A stretch of DNA of 64,000 nucleotides from the NCBI RefSeq assembly GCF_948329825.1, contig NZ_CAOJCM010000001.1, positions 310,001-374,000 of the forward strand. Direction: 5' to 3'. The stretch comes from Paenibacillus sp. JJ-100. GTDB lineage: Bacteria > Bacillota > Bacilli > Paenibacillales > Paenibacillaceae. The notes below the pieces were generated by a model, which worked only from the letters and a program-made list of their open reading frames with translations, had not been told where the DNA came from and ran no database searches. Position 1 is the stretch's first letter. Each line of letters starts with the position of its first letter. Made by a program: the position numbers and the translations under genes. Positions 17,051-26,282 of the stretch are shown here, one piece after another.

Positions 17051-17074
17051 AGCACCCACTGCGGTGCTTTTTTT
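17051..17074 (+). terminator. Terminator
   Basis: AGCACC (17051-17056) / GGTGCT (17063-17068) and a T7 run. Confidence 0.85.
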
Positions 17075-17079
17075 ATTGC

Positions 17080-17147
17080 GCTCCCTTAACTCAACGGTAG
17101 AGTCCGGAGAGATCTGGAAAGTGGCGGTTCGATTCCGTCAGGGAGCT
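17080..17147 (+). ncRNA. tRNA-like element with a tetraloop in place of the anticodon loop
   Basis: 68 bases. Acceptor stem GCTCCCT (17080-17086) / AGGGAGC (17140-17146), all seven pairs. D arm ACTC/GAGT with AACGGTA loop. T arm GGCGG/CCGTC with TTCGATT loop. The anticodon arm is CCGGA (17104-17108) / TCTGG (17113-17117) closed by only four bases, GAGA, which is a GNRA tetraloop. No anticodon is possible. No CCA encoded. A decayed tRNA or a tRNA mimic; it begins six bases after a terminator T run. Confidence 0.6.
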
Positions 17148-17254
17148 TACTCGATGAAAATCACAGGAAAGGAGTGATGCTCAATTCAAAGATACTACTT
17201 ACAGCCAGAATTCACGAAAAGAGGCGATAATCTCAATATTAAAGGAGTGAGGAA

Positions 17255-17911
17255 ATGTTCATTCATTTGGCGGATGGATCAATGCTCGATGTGAATACCT
17301 TGTTATCTATGAAATTAGCAGCATCGGACATCGCTATACCAATTGATATTCAAGGTATTAGTTTGAAAAACGATGGAGAATTTTTAAAAGTGTCTTTGGT
17401 TGATCAGGCTGGCAACCCTGTGGCAATAGGTGGAGGTGCTACCGACAGCGGTGGTGTAATGGACTTCCAAACGATTGTGAATAAAGAAGTAATCAGAGAC
17501 GGGGGAGTTAAAGTTGTTAATTTCCCAGACCTCTCCAAATATGTGCGGTACAACATTTATGTACTAAGCACACTAGACAAAGCAGTTAAAATTGCCCCCT
17601 GGCAAGGCACGCATATCATATTGGATGATGGGACGATTGGACGTTGGGCAGTAACCGCCGATGCAACAAACAAACTGAATTATTCCTATGTAATTCCTCC
17701 GAAAGATTCTATTGGAAATGGTGTATTCTGGCTTAATGAAATGACACCAAAATCTATTGATGGTGGATCAGTACTTGCTCCTAAAACTACTGGGTCGCTG
17801 TTCACTAGAGTTAATACTTCTGGCGTGGGGGCATTGAAAATTAATTACCAAACAGACGGATCGCCTACAACTGGTGATTTGACTATTCGCATAATCGGGT
17901 ATCTAAAATGA
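17255..17911 (+). CDS. Hypothetical protein, probable virion accessory or fibre-type protein
   Basis: 218 residues, beta-rich, no signal peptide. Short N-terminal segment MFIHLADGSMLDVNTLL and a C-terminal beta domain (NLNYSYVIPP ... LTIRIIGYLK). Ribosome site AAAGGAGTGAGG. Overlaps the following hydrolase gene by ATGA, so the two are co-translated. It may be a capsid or tail attachment module for the hydrolase; no family is recognised. Confidence 0.55.
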   Translation: MFIHLADGSMLDVNTLLSMKLAASDIAIPIDIQGISLKNDGEFLKVSLVDQAGNPVAIGGGATDSGGVMDFQTIVNKEVIRDGGVKVVNFPDLSKYVRYNIYVLSTLDKAVKIAPWQGTHIILDDGTIGRWAVTADATNKLNYSYVIPPKDSIGNGVFWLNEMTPKSIDGGSVLAPKTTGSLFTRVNTSGVGALKINYQTDGSPTTGDLTIRIIGYLK

Positions 17912-20678
17912 GATTTACGCCGGTTAGAAGTTTAAAGACGCATCGGAATATGTATGTCGAGAGTTCGAGAATGCCTTACAGAATGGGTGTATCAGTGGAC
18001 AATAGGCGAGCATCAGTAACGGGATCATGGAGCACGGGAGCTACTGGTTCAGCGGGGTTTATAGGGGATAACTACATCTATACAACATCGGACCCTAATG
18101 GCGGCAAAAAGGTGCGTTGGTCACCGAAATTTCTTATGGAGGGTTATTACTCCGTTTACGCTAACCTACCTGATGGCTCCCCAGGTCGCGACCCTGAAGC
18201 AATGTACACCATCCATCATGCTGATGGTGTGTTCGTTGCACTTGCGGATCAAAGAACAAGATCTAAGGGTGCATATCTTGGAACCTTCCGCTTTGAAATA
18301 GAGGGAGAACAATATGTGGAACTGGATAATAAGCGCAATTCAACAAGTCTCTTGGTAAACGCCGATGCTATGATTTTCGTTCTGGAACTCGGTCCTTCTA
18401 AGCAGTCGAATATACGTATCAAGGCAACTAGTGTCAGTCGGGGTATAAATCGCATTGAATTAACTGGAGAACTTGATTTCCCTCTATATATTCAGAGGTT
18501 GTCAAACGGTAAATCATTCGGTGTGGAGGTCCTGCCAGGAACAGATGTTTATTATGATTACTTTGCAGCAAATGCTGATGATGAACAAATAACCTATCGG
18601 GTCGGCGTTATTGGAAGGCCTGGGTATGCCGCATCCACGACATTGACAAAACTCACATCAGTACCTGTTTCGTCAGAAATACAAATCACTGCATTGGGGT
18701 ACAAGCCAAGTCAGCAAAAAGAGGTGTTGGTCAAACCCATATCTGGCGCGACTAGGTTTAGTGTAATAAACGCAGTGGATGGAAGCACGGTTCAGCACAT
18801 GCGCAATCTGGAAGCCGTCAACGATCCTATGATGACAAGTGTATTGAAAGGTGATTTCACCGGGATCATAAAGCCTGGCCATTATCGAATAAAGACAGAC
18901 AATGGCTTGTTCTCAACGGTCTTTCCAATCGGCGATAATATCTATGATGATTTCCTCAGAGCCTCGCTCAGGAACTTGAGACTCACAAGATGGCCCGAAA
19001 CAAAAATAGCCACGCGTGAGGATACTAAATTTCCAATCGACATTGGAGGCGGATGGGAAGACGCCATTGATTACAAGCATTGGACAAGTTACAACGACAC
19101 CATACAGCCGTTTGCTCTAATGGAACTGATGTCCAGTGGGGTGAAGATACCTGGAATTGAAGAAGAGTTGCGGTATGGGTTATCCTATCTCATGAAAATT
19201 CAGGAACGAAGTCCTAACGGATCCGGCGTAATGAAGTTTGGTCAGCTGGCCGCTGCCTATTCTGACATAGAATCGAGTGACAGCACGCCGTATATTCTCC
19301 GGGTCGAGAATATAGACTTGGATGACCTCGGTGGGTACAACAAGCGCTGTGAGCATGTCATAGCACATTATTTGTATGCCTTGGTATTATCAAAGGCCGC
19401 TGCATACTTTTCTAGAGACAGGGAGTATTCTGACCAACTGAAAACACAGGCTATTGATGCCTTCGCTTACATGGACAAATACGATGAACAAGCAAACGTC
19501 AAGTATGCCGAGTTTTTCACAACAAAAGATTACTTCCGGGCACTGCCTGTAATCAACTATGCATACAAGGCCCTGGCTGCGTATGAGCTTCATAAATTGA
19601 CGGGGAAAACCAGTTATAGGGATAAAGCAAAACAGGCGTTAAATAAGGTTGTGCAGTCTCAAAAGAGGGATCACAAAAAGACTGCAGCTAAAATAACAGG
19701 CTTTTTTTCCAGAGACGTAGGAAGTTCTGATATCATGCGTAGCCGAATTCATGCAGGGATACCACTCTATGCTTTATCGCTGTTATCGAGGGAAATAACG
19801 GACGCGACGGAATCTGAATGGTTCTCCTGGCATGCTACAGCCAAAACGTTCGTGGATGGTTTTATTAAGAGATTTGTCCCTACTACACCATACGGAATTA
19901 TTCCTTACGGTTTTGGAATCGGACCGAGAAAATTAAGTCCCTCGGATTCAATGAATTATCGGTTTTTCCAAGGTTCAGAATCTGAAGCGAACAGTTACTC
20001 TGATGGAACACCAAGATGCTGGCTCTGTATGCAGGTGCGTTATATGAATATGCAATTTCATTCGGAGACACTGAGGTAATCAAGATAGCTGACGATCAGT
20101 TGGAATGGATCGGGGGAAAGAATGTTTTCGGAACGCCAGCCATTGCCGGAATTGGTGAGGTTAAATTGGATTCAACCAAACTTACATCACACGGATACTC
20201 AGCTAACGGATATGCGCTGGTAGGTACAATGGTGAATGGCATAGACGGTGGGTTGGGATCGGATTACCCGAACTGGACCAACAGTTGGCAGACCGGAGAA
20301 ACATGGGGCGTTAACCGATCGTGGATGCAATTCGCAGTCGCTCAGTTAACAAAGCTGGAGAACCGGAAGAAGAAAAAAGAAGATGTATATATTGAATCTA
20401 TCAAACTTTCAACTGAGGTTATTACTTCTGGAGGCGCCGTAACAGCTACAGTCAAGATTGTAAATACATCTGATTTGAGCAAGAAGGTTACGGTCCGTCT
20501 ATTAGGTGACAATGTAAGCATTGATAATCCTGAGCGCATCATCAAGATAAAGTCTGGAAGTATTAACGAACTGGTATTGGAAGTCAAAGGATTGGTCGCT
20601 GATAAGACGGTGGTCATCGCTGCTATGCTTGATGGGAAGCGTCAAACAGCTAAATCTGTGTTAGGGTTTGTCCAGTGA
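17908..20678 (+). pseudogene. Family 9 glycoside hydrolase-like protein, split by a frameshift near 20,010
   Basis: First frame 17908-20079 (723 aa) and second frame from about 20,004 to 20,678. Domains: golvesin-like beta domain (about 35-155, ADAMIFVLE), CelD-type N-terminal Ig domain (about 255-350, YRIKTDNGLFSTVFPIGD), GH9 catalytic barrel with GGWEDAIDY holding the base Asp, then in the second frame QLEWIGGKNVFG and the acid Glu in TGETWGVNRSWM, and a C-terminal Ig-like domain. The frames join cleanly if one base is added near CCAAGATG (20,010). No slippery heptamer is visible there. Loss of one base, or a sequencing error, separates the two catalytic residues. Confidence 0.7.
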
Positions 20679-20689
20679 AATAAGGGTAA

Positions 20690-21180
20690 ATCTATGCCTG
20701 AAAAGCTGCAGGAGGTGGCGGTGAAGTAGGGCGTACCCATGTTAATGCAATAACAAAACCCGAGAGGAAGGTGCTCCGCTCGGGCAATGTTTCACGCTTG
20801 TATACTTTAACGTCTTTGCAGATCAAGGTCTCGATTGTATTCGATACCCCGAGTTTGGTTGCTCGGTTCCCGAGTATGGGAGCCCAGGACATGACCACTG
20901 AAAGCACCTTTTCAGCTTCTATGGAGACGACCACGACTTAAGCAGATGTGACCCTGCTCACTTATGAATCCCCTTATAGCTCGTGGTAATACAGGGCAGT
21001 AACGTAGTCCTATGTACCGTTTTACGCTCGTCAGCGAAGAGGTCGGCGACACCTCTCGAAAATCAACGCCCGTTATAGTCCGCCGTTACGCTTGTCTGTA
21101 TCCTAAAGAACAAGGGGAGAACAAAAATTGGCCCAAGAAGCGACACTCCTTTCGACTCCCCTCTTTTTCAGAGGGATAAT
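20690..21180 (+). ncRNA. Candidate large structured non-coding RNA
   Basis: No convincing gene on either strand, but many complementary segments: CCCGAG 20759 / CTCGGG 20779; GGT.TCGA 20827 / TCGA.ACC 20841; CCGAG 20849 / CTCGG 20862; CTGAAA 20898 / TTTCAG 20910; CCACGA 20931 / TCGTGG 20981 enclosing AGCAG/CTGCT; ATACAG 20989 / CTGTAT 21096; GTAACG 20999 / CGTTAC 21084; AGAGGT/ACCTCT near 21,040; long-range GGGCGT 20729 / ACGCCC 21066. Ends with GGGGAG/CTCCCC and CCTCT/AGAGG near 21,160. Size and place recall the ornate phage RNAs GOLLD and ROOL, but I cannot confirm a family. Confidence 0.55.
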
Positions 21181-21287
21181 CATATTATAATTCCAGATGT
21201 TGGATAAGACAACGGGTTTTTATTAACTTAACTAGTAGAGAATTGTTATACACAATATTCATCGTTATACATAAATAATGAATGCTA

Positions 21288-21430
21288 GTGGTGGAGAATC
21301 ATACACCACTAAAAAACACCATCAAAATGTAATTTGTGGTGGAGAGTTATACCCCATTAGTGGTGGAGAGTTATACCCCCAAGAAAGAAAAAAGAAATAA
21401 AAGAATAAAAGATATAAAGATATATATAAG
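21288..21430 (+). repeat. Three iteron-like repeats plus A-rich tract (second origin-like block)
   Basis: GTGGTGGAGAATCATACACC (21288), GTGGTGGAGAGTTATACCCC (21336) and the same at 21360, followed by AAGAAAGAAAAAAGAAAT and an AT-rich tract with ATATATA. The replication initiator gene carries the same repeat type and the same A-rich follow-on at 53,884. No long gene runs through this copy. The block is part of the 839-base gene-free stretch 20,679-21,517. Confidence 0.6.
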
Positions 21431-21517
21431 AGCATCAGCTCTGCATAACAAATTCCATGCATAAACACTCGTATAAAAAGCGGGTGTATTTTTTATTCCA
21501 GAGAAAGAGGTGAGTAT

Positions 21518-21802
21518 ATGTCCATACCAACGATCTGTAATGCCGGATGTAATAAACAGTTTACGATAGAGAAATTCGAAATAGAGCAGATGAATGACGG
21601 AGTAGAGCAAACATACTTCGAATGTCCACATTGCAAGAACAGGTACGTTGCTTTCTATACAGATCCAGAGATACGAAAGCTTCAGGTGAACATCAGGAAT
21701 ATGGGAAAGAGTTCACAGACTGCTAAAGGCGTAAAGTTGATAGAAAAGAATAAGCGGTTGATGAACGATCTGAGAAAGAAAATGGAGGGAGGACAACCAT
21801 GA
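21518..21802 (+). CDS. Phage zinc-ribbon protein
   Basis: 94 residues with CNAGC near residues 7-11 and CPHCKNRYVAFYTD (about 36-49), a zinc-ribbon pattern, and a basic helical C-terminus. First gene of the rightward packaging-side operon. Ribosome site AAAGAGGTGAG. Function unknown; such proteins are common before HNH/terminase genes. Confidence 0.65.
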   Translation: MSIPTICNAGCNKQFTIEKFEIEQMNDGVEQTYFECPHCKNRYVAFYTDPEIRKLQVNIRNMGKSSQTAKGVKLIEKNKRLMNDLRKKMEGGQP

Positions 21803-22242
21803 CAGAAGACAAGCGTACGGCATTGACCGTTGATGTGAGTATCACAGATACAGAGGTATTCAAAGAATTCCTTGGTGTGATATCCAAGATCGTAATGGAC
21901 CAACGTATGCCTTCCGGATTAAGAGACGACGCATTGACATGGTTGAATGACATCGGAGCTTCTGCTGGAACAGTGATTTATGCAGGTCACCCATATGAAT
22001 TGATTGTTGTGCTTTGCGAAAATGTATCACTTGGCAAGCTCTACTGGCAGCAGATTAAGCACAAGTACAGTCCGTACGCTCGTATCAGGTTTATCGGACA
22101 AGGAGGGAATCCTGACGGACTAAGACCAGACAAGGTTGTTCTTGTTGGAGACTATCAGGAGAGTGCAGGATACCGGATGAATTGGATCAATTTGAAAGGT
22201 GAGTTCACACAAGTTATAGACGAAACAGGTGATATCAAATGA
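21799..22242 (+). CDS. Hypothetical phage protein
   Basis: 147 residues, soluble, mixed alpha/beta. ATGA-type overlap with both neighbours, so translationally coupled. No motif recognised. Confidence 0.6.
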   Translation: MTEDKRTALTVDVSITDTEVFKEFLGVISKIVMDQRMPSGLRDDALTWLNDIGASAGTVIYAGHPYELIVVLCENVSLGKLYWQQIKHKYSPYARIRFIGQGGNPDGLRPDKVVLVGDYQESAGYRMNWINLKGEFTQVIDETGDIK

Positions 22243-22466
22243 TTGAACTATTGTCACAACAAAGAGAAGAACAGGATGGATACAGCCTGCCATTCATTAA
22301 GCTTGATGAGATGTCAGCAGATATGATGGGCAAATATCATCCTGCACTCAATGCTAAACCACTATCCAAGACGCTCATCGTTGATGGTGTTCTGTACAAG
22401 GATGGGAAGAGACTGGATTACGGAGAACAGATAGAGCCATTGAACGAACGGCCTGATTGCTTATGA
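22239..22466 (+). CDS. Small hypothetical phage protein
   Basis: 75 residues. Overlaps the upstream gene at its start and the HNH gene at its stop (ATGA). No motif recognised. Confidence 0.6.
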   Translation: MIELLSQQREEQDGYSLPFIKLDEMSADMMGKYHPALNAKPLSKTLIVDGVLYKDGKRLDYGEQIEPLNERPDCL

Positions 22467-22777
22467 AAAATAAAAAAGTAAATCCTTTTTATAAATCAAC
22501 TGCTTGGAAGAAATGCAGACTCGTGATCCTTGAGCGTGATCATTACCTCTGTCAGCCTTGCTTTAGAGCAGAGAGGATGACCACAGCCAACACAGTCCAC
22601 CATATTAAACCGCTGGAGGACTTCCCAGAGCTTGCTCTAAGCGATGAGAACCTTGAGAGCATCTGTCCTACCTGTCACAACCAAGAACACCCTGAGAAGG
22701 GCAGGAGGAAGCCTGAGAAGGCAAAGAAGAGACGAGCGACAGTCATGAAGAGTCCGGCAAACCCTATTGAATTTTGA
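22463..22777 (+). CDS. HNH endonuclease (packaging-associated)
   Basis: 104 residues from ATG 22463, which overlaps the preceding stop. HNH fold: CQPC, VHHIKPLED (HH), ENLESICPTCHNQEH with the second Cys pair and last His. In HK97-type cos phages this protein works with the large terminase to cut cos and sits just upstream of the terminase genes, as here. Confidence 0.9.
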   Translation: MKNKKVNPFYKSTAWKKCRLVILERDHYLCQPCFRAERMTTANTVHHIKPLEDFPELALSDENLESICPTCHNQEHPEKGRRKPEKAKKRRATVMKSPANPIEF

Positions 22778-22812
22778 CACACCCTCTCAGACGAACTAGA
22801 AGGGTGTTTTAA
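22777..22812 (+). terminator. Terminator after the HNH gene
   Basis: ACACCCT / AGGGTGT with TTTT, 14-base loop. Confidence 0.75.
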
Positions 22813-22860
22813 GAGACTTTATATTCAGGACAAATAAATGTAGCTGAAAGATAATAGAAG

Positions 22861-22935
22861 CCCCCCCTGCCCTCGAAAATTCGTCGAGAGGACGGACGGG
22901 ACCGGGGAGGGACCTTCGTTTTCGGCGCGGACAAA
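22861..22935. other. Probable cos region
   Basis: A short very GC-rich stretch (CCCCCCCTGCCCTCG, then GGACGGACGGGACCGGGG) between the HNH gene and the small terminase gene, with CTCGA/TCGAG symmetry. Place and composition fit the cohesive-end site of HNH-terminase phages. The cut points cannot be seen. Confidence 0.5.
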
Positions 22936-22960
22936 AAATCTATTACGAGGGGGGGGTGCA

Positions 22961-23335
22961 ATGAATAAGCCAAAATCAAATATTACACTGAAGGCGGCCA
23001 AAGATTTATTCGATATTCTGGTCGAAGAACTTCGAGTAGATAGCAACTTGTCTGAACGGACGATAATGATCGTGGACAACTTTGTATTGCTGGAACAGTT
23101 GAAACAGGAAGCGATCAAGGACGTGAAAAAAAGGGGCAGTATGGAGTTTTTTCGCAATGGATCGCAGGAAATGTACCGAGAGAACAAATCTGTAGACCGA
23201 ATAATTAAGATTGTGGAACAGCAGAGAAAGTTGCAAGCTGAGTTGAAATTGACCCCTGCCTCGGATAGAAAGGTTGCCGCGGTTGTTGAGCCGCTTGAGG
23301 GTAGCAGCGGAGGCGATGAATTTGAACGCTTCTGA
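22961..23335 (+). CDS. Small terminase subunit (P27 family)
   Basis: 124 residues, helical: N-terminal DNA-binding region (KAAKDLFDILVEEL), central LLEQLKQEAIKDVKKRG, C-terminal low-complexity tail. The pattern fits the P27 family. Recognises cos DNA and hands it to the large subunit. Strong G-rich ribosome site. Overlaps the large subunit gene by 20 bases. Confidence 0.8.
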   Translation: MNKPKSNITLKAAKDLFDILVEELRVDSNLSERTIMIVDNFVLLEQLKQEAIKDVKKRGSMEFFRNGSQEMYRENKSVDRIIKIVEQQRKLQAELKLTPASDRKVAAVVEPLEGSSGGDEFERF

Positions 23336-25013
23336 TACAAACGCAACAGGTTTGAGGCTGAATGAGTACGTTATAGGCGTCACTTCACACCTTATTATTG
23401 CTTCAAAAAAGGTGTTTTTAGCATGTAAAAGGCACTTGGAGGACCTTGAAAGGCAAGGAACAAAGGGTTTCCCGTTCGTTTTTGACGAGGAAAAGGCGTT
23501 CCGACCAGTTGATTATATTCAGCGGTTTTGCAAGCCGTCACAGGGTGATTATGATCGTCTTGAGTTGCAACCATGGCAGCACTTCATCATCGGTTCTCTA
23601 TACGGATGGGTACACATGAAAACGGGGCTCCGGCGCTTTCGCGAGGGGCTTATTTTTGTTGGTCGTAAAAATGGTAAAACAACGAAAATATCCGGTTTAT
23701 CACTGTACGCTGCATCCAAAGATGGTGAAAATGGTGCTCGTGTTTTCCAACTTGCCAACTCAAAGGAGCAAGCGAGGGAGTTGTTCGATGAGTGCAAAGC
23801 GATGGTTAATGCATCGACGGTACTTAACAGGCACTTTGACATGACATTACATGAGATACGTTATGGCCGGACGATGTCCAAAGTTTTACCTTTGGCCACA
23901 GACAGTAAGAAGCTGGACGGTAAGAACTGCTCTTTTGGTGTATTCGATGAAATACATGAATACAAAAATTACAAACTAATAAACGTCATAAAAAACAGTA
24001 CCGGGGCACGGCAGCAGCCGTTACTACTCTACATCACAACAGCTGGTTATCAGCTTGACGGGCCGCTCATGGATTACTACGAAAAAGCTTCTGACATCTT
24101 GGAAGGCGTCATAACCGATGAGCGGACATTTTATTACATGGCTGAACTGGACCCAGAGGACGACATTGAGGACCCATCAAACTGGATTAAAGCAAATCCG
24201 AACCTTGGCGTCACACTGAAACTCGAAACGTTAATCGAAGAATGGGAATCTCGCAAACATGTGCCGGCTGAACGAAACGACTTTATCACCAAGCGTTTGA
24301 ACCGGTTTGTCCAGTCTGACGAACAGTCTTTCATTGACTTCGAAATAATTAAAAAGAACGACAGGGTGATTAACCCAATTGAACTAAAAGGGATGAGCTG
24401 CGTTGGCGGATTTGACCTTTCGGAAACAGAGGATTTCACTTCTGCATGTTTGGAGTTTATTTTGCCAGACGGTGGTGTCTTCGTTTTGTCTCACTCTTTC
24501 GTACCGAGGAAGAAAGTTGAATTGGACAATGAGAAGCTACCATGGAGTGAATGGGAAGAAGAAGGGCTGCTCACGATCTGCCCTGGTGAATATGTTGATT
24601 ACAAAAAGGTGTTCGAATGGTTCGTGGATCAAGCCAAACTATACAACATCGAATTAATCACGTATGACAGAGCAAATGCTTTCAGACTTGTCGAAGAATT
24701 AAAGACATTCGGTTTCAATACGCTGATGGTCCGTCAAGGCTATGAATCTCTTAATCAAGGGATGAAGGATATTAAGGAGATGTTGTTAGACGGCCATGTT
24801 GTTTTCAACAAGAACAAGCTTTTCCGCTGGTACATGAACAACGTCAAATTGATAAAAGATCGTAATAATAATTGGATGCCTACAAAACAAGGTCGCTACC
24901 GTAAAATTGACGGGTTTGCGGCCTTTTTGAATGCCCACACAGAAACAATGAAACGCATGGTTACACCGGTTGGTGGCGGGGACATTCAGTTTATATCTAT
25001 TAATGATTTGTGA
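23316..25013 (+). CDS. Large terminase subunit
   Basis: About 565 residues from ATG 23316 (GCGGAGG just upstream). ATPase with variant Walker A GRKNGKTT and Walker B FGVFDEIHEY (about 110-245), then the RNase-H-type nuclease with Asp in FDLSETEDFTS and later YDRANAF and acidic residues near the C-terminus. Drives DNA into the prohead and cuts cos. Confidence 0.93.
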   Translation: MNLNASDTNATGLRLNEYVIGVTSHLIIASKKVFLACKRHLEDLERQGTKGFPFVFDEEKAFRPVDYIQRFCKPSQGDYDRLELQPWQHFIIGSLYGWVHMKTGLRRFREGLIFVGRKNGKTTKISGLSLYAASKDGENGARVFQLANSKEQARELFDECKAMVNASTVLNRHFDMTLHEIRYGRTMSKVLPLATDSKKLDGKNCSFGVFDEIHEYKNYKLINVIKNSTGARQQPLLLYITTAGYQLDGPLMDYYEKASDILEGVITDERTFYYMAELDPEDDIEDPSNWIKANPNLGVTLKLETLIEEWESRKHVPAERNDFITKRLNRFVQSDEQSFIDFEIIKKNDRVINPIELKGMSCVGGFDLSETEDFTSACLEFILPDGGVFVLSHSFVPRKKVELDNEKLPWSEWEEEGLLTICPGEYVDYKKVFEWFVDQAKLYNIELITYDRANAFRLVEELKTFGFNTLMVRQGYESLNQGMKDIKEMLLDGHVVFNKNKLFRWYMNNVKLIKDRNNNWMPTKQGRYRKIDGFAAFLNAHTETMKRMVTPVGGGDIQFISINDL

Positions 25014-25043
25014 AGGTAATGAGTTTGGGAAGGGGGTGAGAAT

Positions 25044-26282
25044 TTGAAATGGCATCAACGAATAAGAGGTGCTGTGAGGGGCGCTGTCAAAGCTGCTGCT
25101 GCGGGATGGAAAGGCGCTGGGTTTAACTTTTCCTCGTGGGCAGGACGGACGTTCTGGGGTATTGATAACAGCAGGCTCGCATCAAATGAGAACATATTCA
25201 GTGTTGTAACCAAACTCGCCAATACAGTATCCTCATTGCCTCTAAAGCTGTATCGGGATTATGAAATTGTAACAGATCACCCGGTGTCTGATTTACTAAT
25301 ACACAATCCGAATCCCAATATGGGCGGATCCGAATTGATAAACAAACTGGAAGTGGCTCGGAATGAGTCAGGTAATGGGTATGCGATCATTGGGCGGGAT
25401 GTTAGGTTTCAGCCGTTATCTATAACGCCAATCGAGTCGGGGGCGGTTACACCAGTTATTAATTCGGACGACAATGTGCTTTGGTACGAAGTCCGGGGAT
25501 TGAAGAACACCTATTACGTCCATAACATGGACATGATTCATGTCAAACACATAACCGGCACATCAAGGTGGCAGGGAATTAGCCCGCTTGATGTTCTAAA
25601 AAATACAATTGAATATGACAAAGCAGTACAGGAATTTTCTTTGTCAGAGATGCAAAAGAAAGACAGCTTCATCTTGTCATATCAGGCGAATGTTGATACT
25701 GACAAACGCCAAAAAATTGTTGATGACTTTAAACGCTTCTATGCTGATAACGGTGGGATCTTATTCAAGGAACCAGGCGTAGAGATCAAAGAAATCGACA
25801 AAAAATACTTTTCTTCCGATACGTTGGCATCCGAGCGAATTACTCGCTCAAGGGTGGCCAACGTTTTTAATGTTCCAGTGAGTTTTCTCAATGACAGTGA
25901 GGGTCAAAGTTATGCATCAAATGAACAGATGCAGCTCCAATTTGTTCAGATGAAACTTACACCCGACGTCCGCCAGTATGAACAAGAATTCAACCGTAAA
26001 TTGTTGCGGCCTGAAGAGAGAAGACACGGCTTCTATTGGAAACTGAATATGGGCGCTCTATTGCGAGGGGATAGTGCTGCAAGAGCAGCATTGTACCATA
26101 GTGGTCTTCGTGATGGGTGGCTAAGTCGTGATGAGGTTCGTGTTTCAGAAGATAAACCGCCGAGAGGTGGGGCGGCTGACCAGTTGTGGATTTCTGGTGA
26201 TATGTATCCGCTGGATATGGATCCGACGCTTCGAAGATCGTCCGCTTCTGGAACTACAACGAAAGGGGGTGAGAATGAATAA
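25044..26282 (+). CDS. Portal protein (HK97 family)
   Basis: 412 residues, TTG start 8 bases after GGGGGTG. Portal features: N-terminal VVTKLANTVSSLPLKLY, central helix and WQGISPLDVL, stem FNVPVSFL ... QSYASNEQMQLQFV. Forms the dodecameric DNA entry ring. Its stop overlaps the protease start (TAATG). Confidence 0.93.
   Translation: MKWHQRIRGAVRGAVKAAAAGWKGAGFNFSSWAGRTFWGIDNSRLASNENIFSVVTKLANTVSSLPLKLYRDYEIVTDHPVSDLLIHNPNPNMGGSELINKLEVARNESGNGYAIIGRDVRFQPLSITPIESGAVTPVINSDDNVLWYEVRGLKNTYYVHNMDMIHVKHITGTSRWQGISPLDVLKNTIEYDKAVQEFSLSEMQKKDSFILSYQANVDTDKRQKIVDDFKRFYADNGGILFKEPGVEIKEIDKKYFSSDTLASERITRSRVANVFNVPVSFLNDSEGQSYASNEQMQLQFVQMKLTPDVRQYEQEFNRKLLRPEERRHGFYWKLNMGALLRGDSAARAALYHSGLRDGWLSRDEVRVSEDKPPRGGAADQLWISGDMYPLDMDPTLRRSSASGTTTKGGENE

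Noticed and set aside
20000-20030. Programmed frameshift in the GH9-type gene
   Set aside because: The second frame is -1 relative to the first, but no X-XXY-YYZ heptamer lies in the short overlap; a one-base loss explains it better.
20692-20934. 80-residue open frame on the minus strand in the RNA candidate region
   Set aside because: No ribosome site, unlike any known protein, and the DNA is filled with base-pairing segments.
21278-21420. Short open frame through the iteron repeats (GGESY/GGELYP repeats)
   Set aside because: Under 50 codons and without ribosome site; better read as a remnant of an initiator linker or as a binding array.
21240-21420. CRISPR array
   Set aside because: Only three repeats, with unequal 23-48 bp period and no palindromic CRISPR repeat; no cas genes anywhere in the window.
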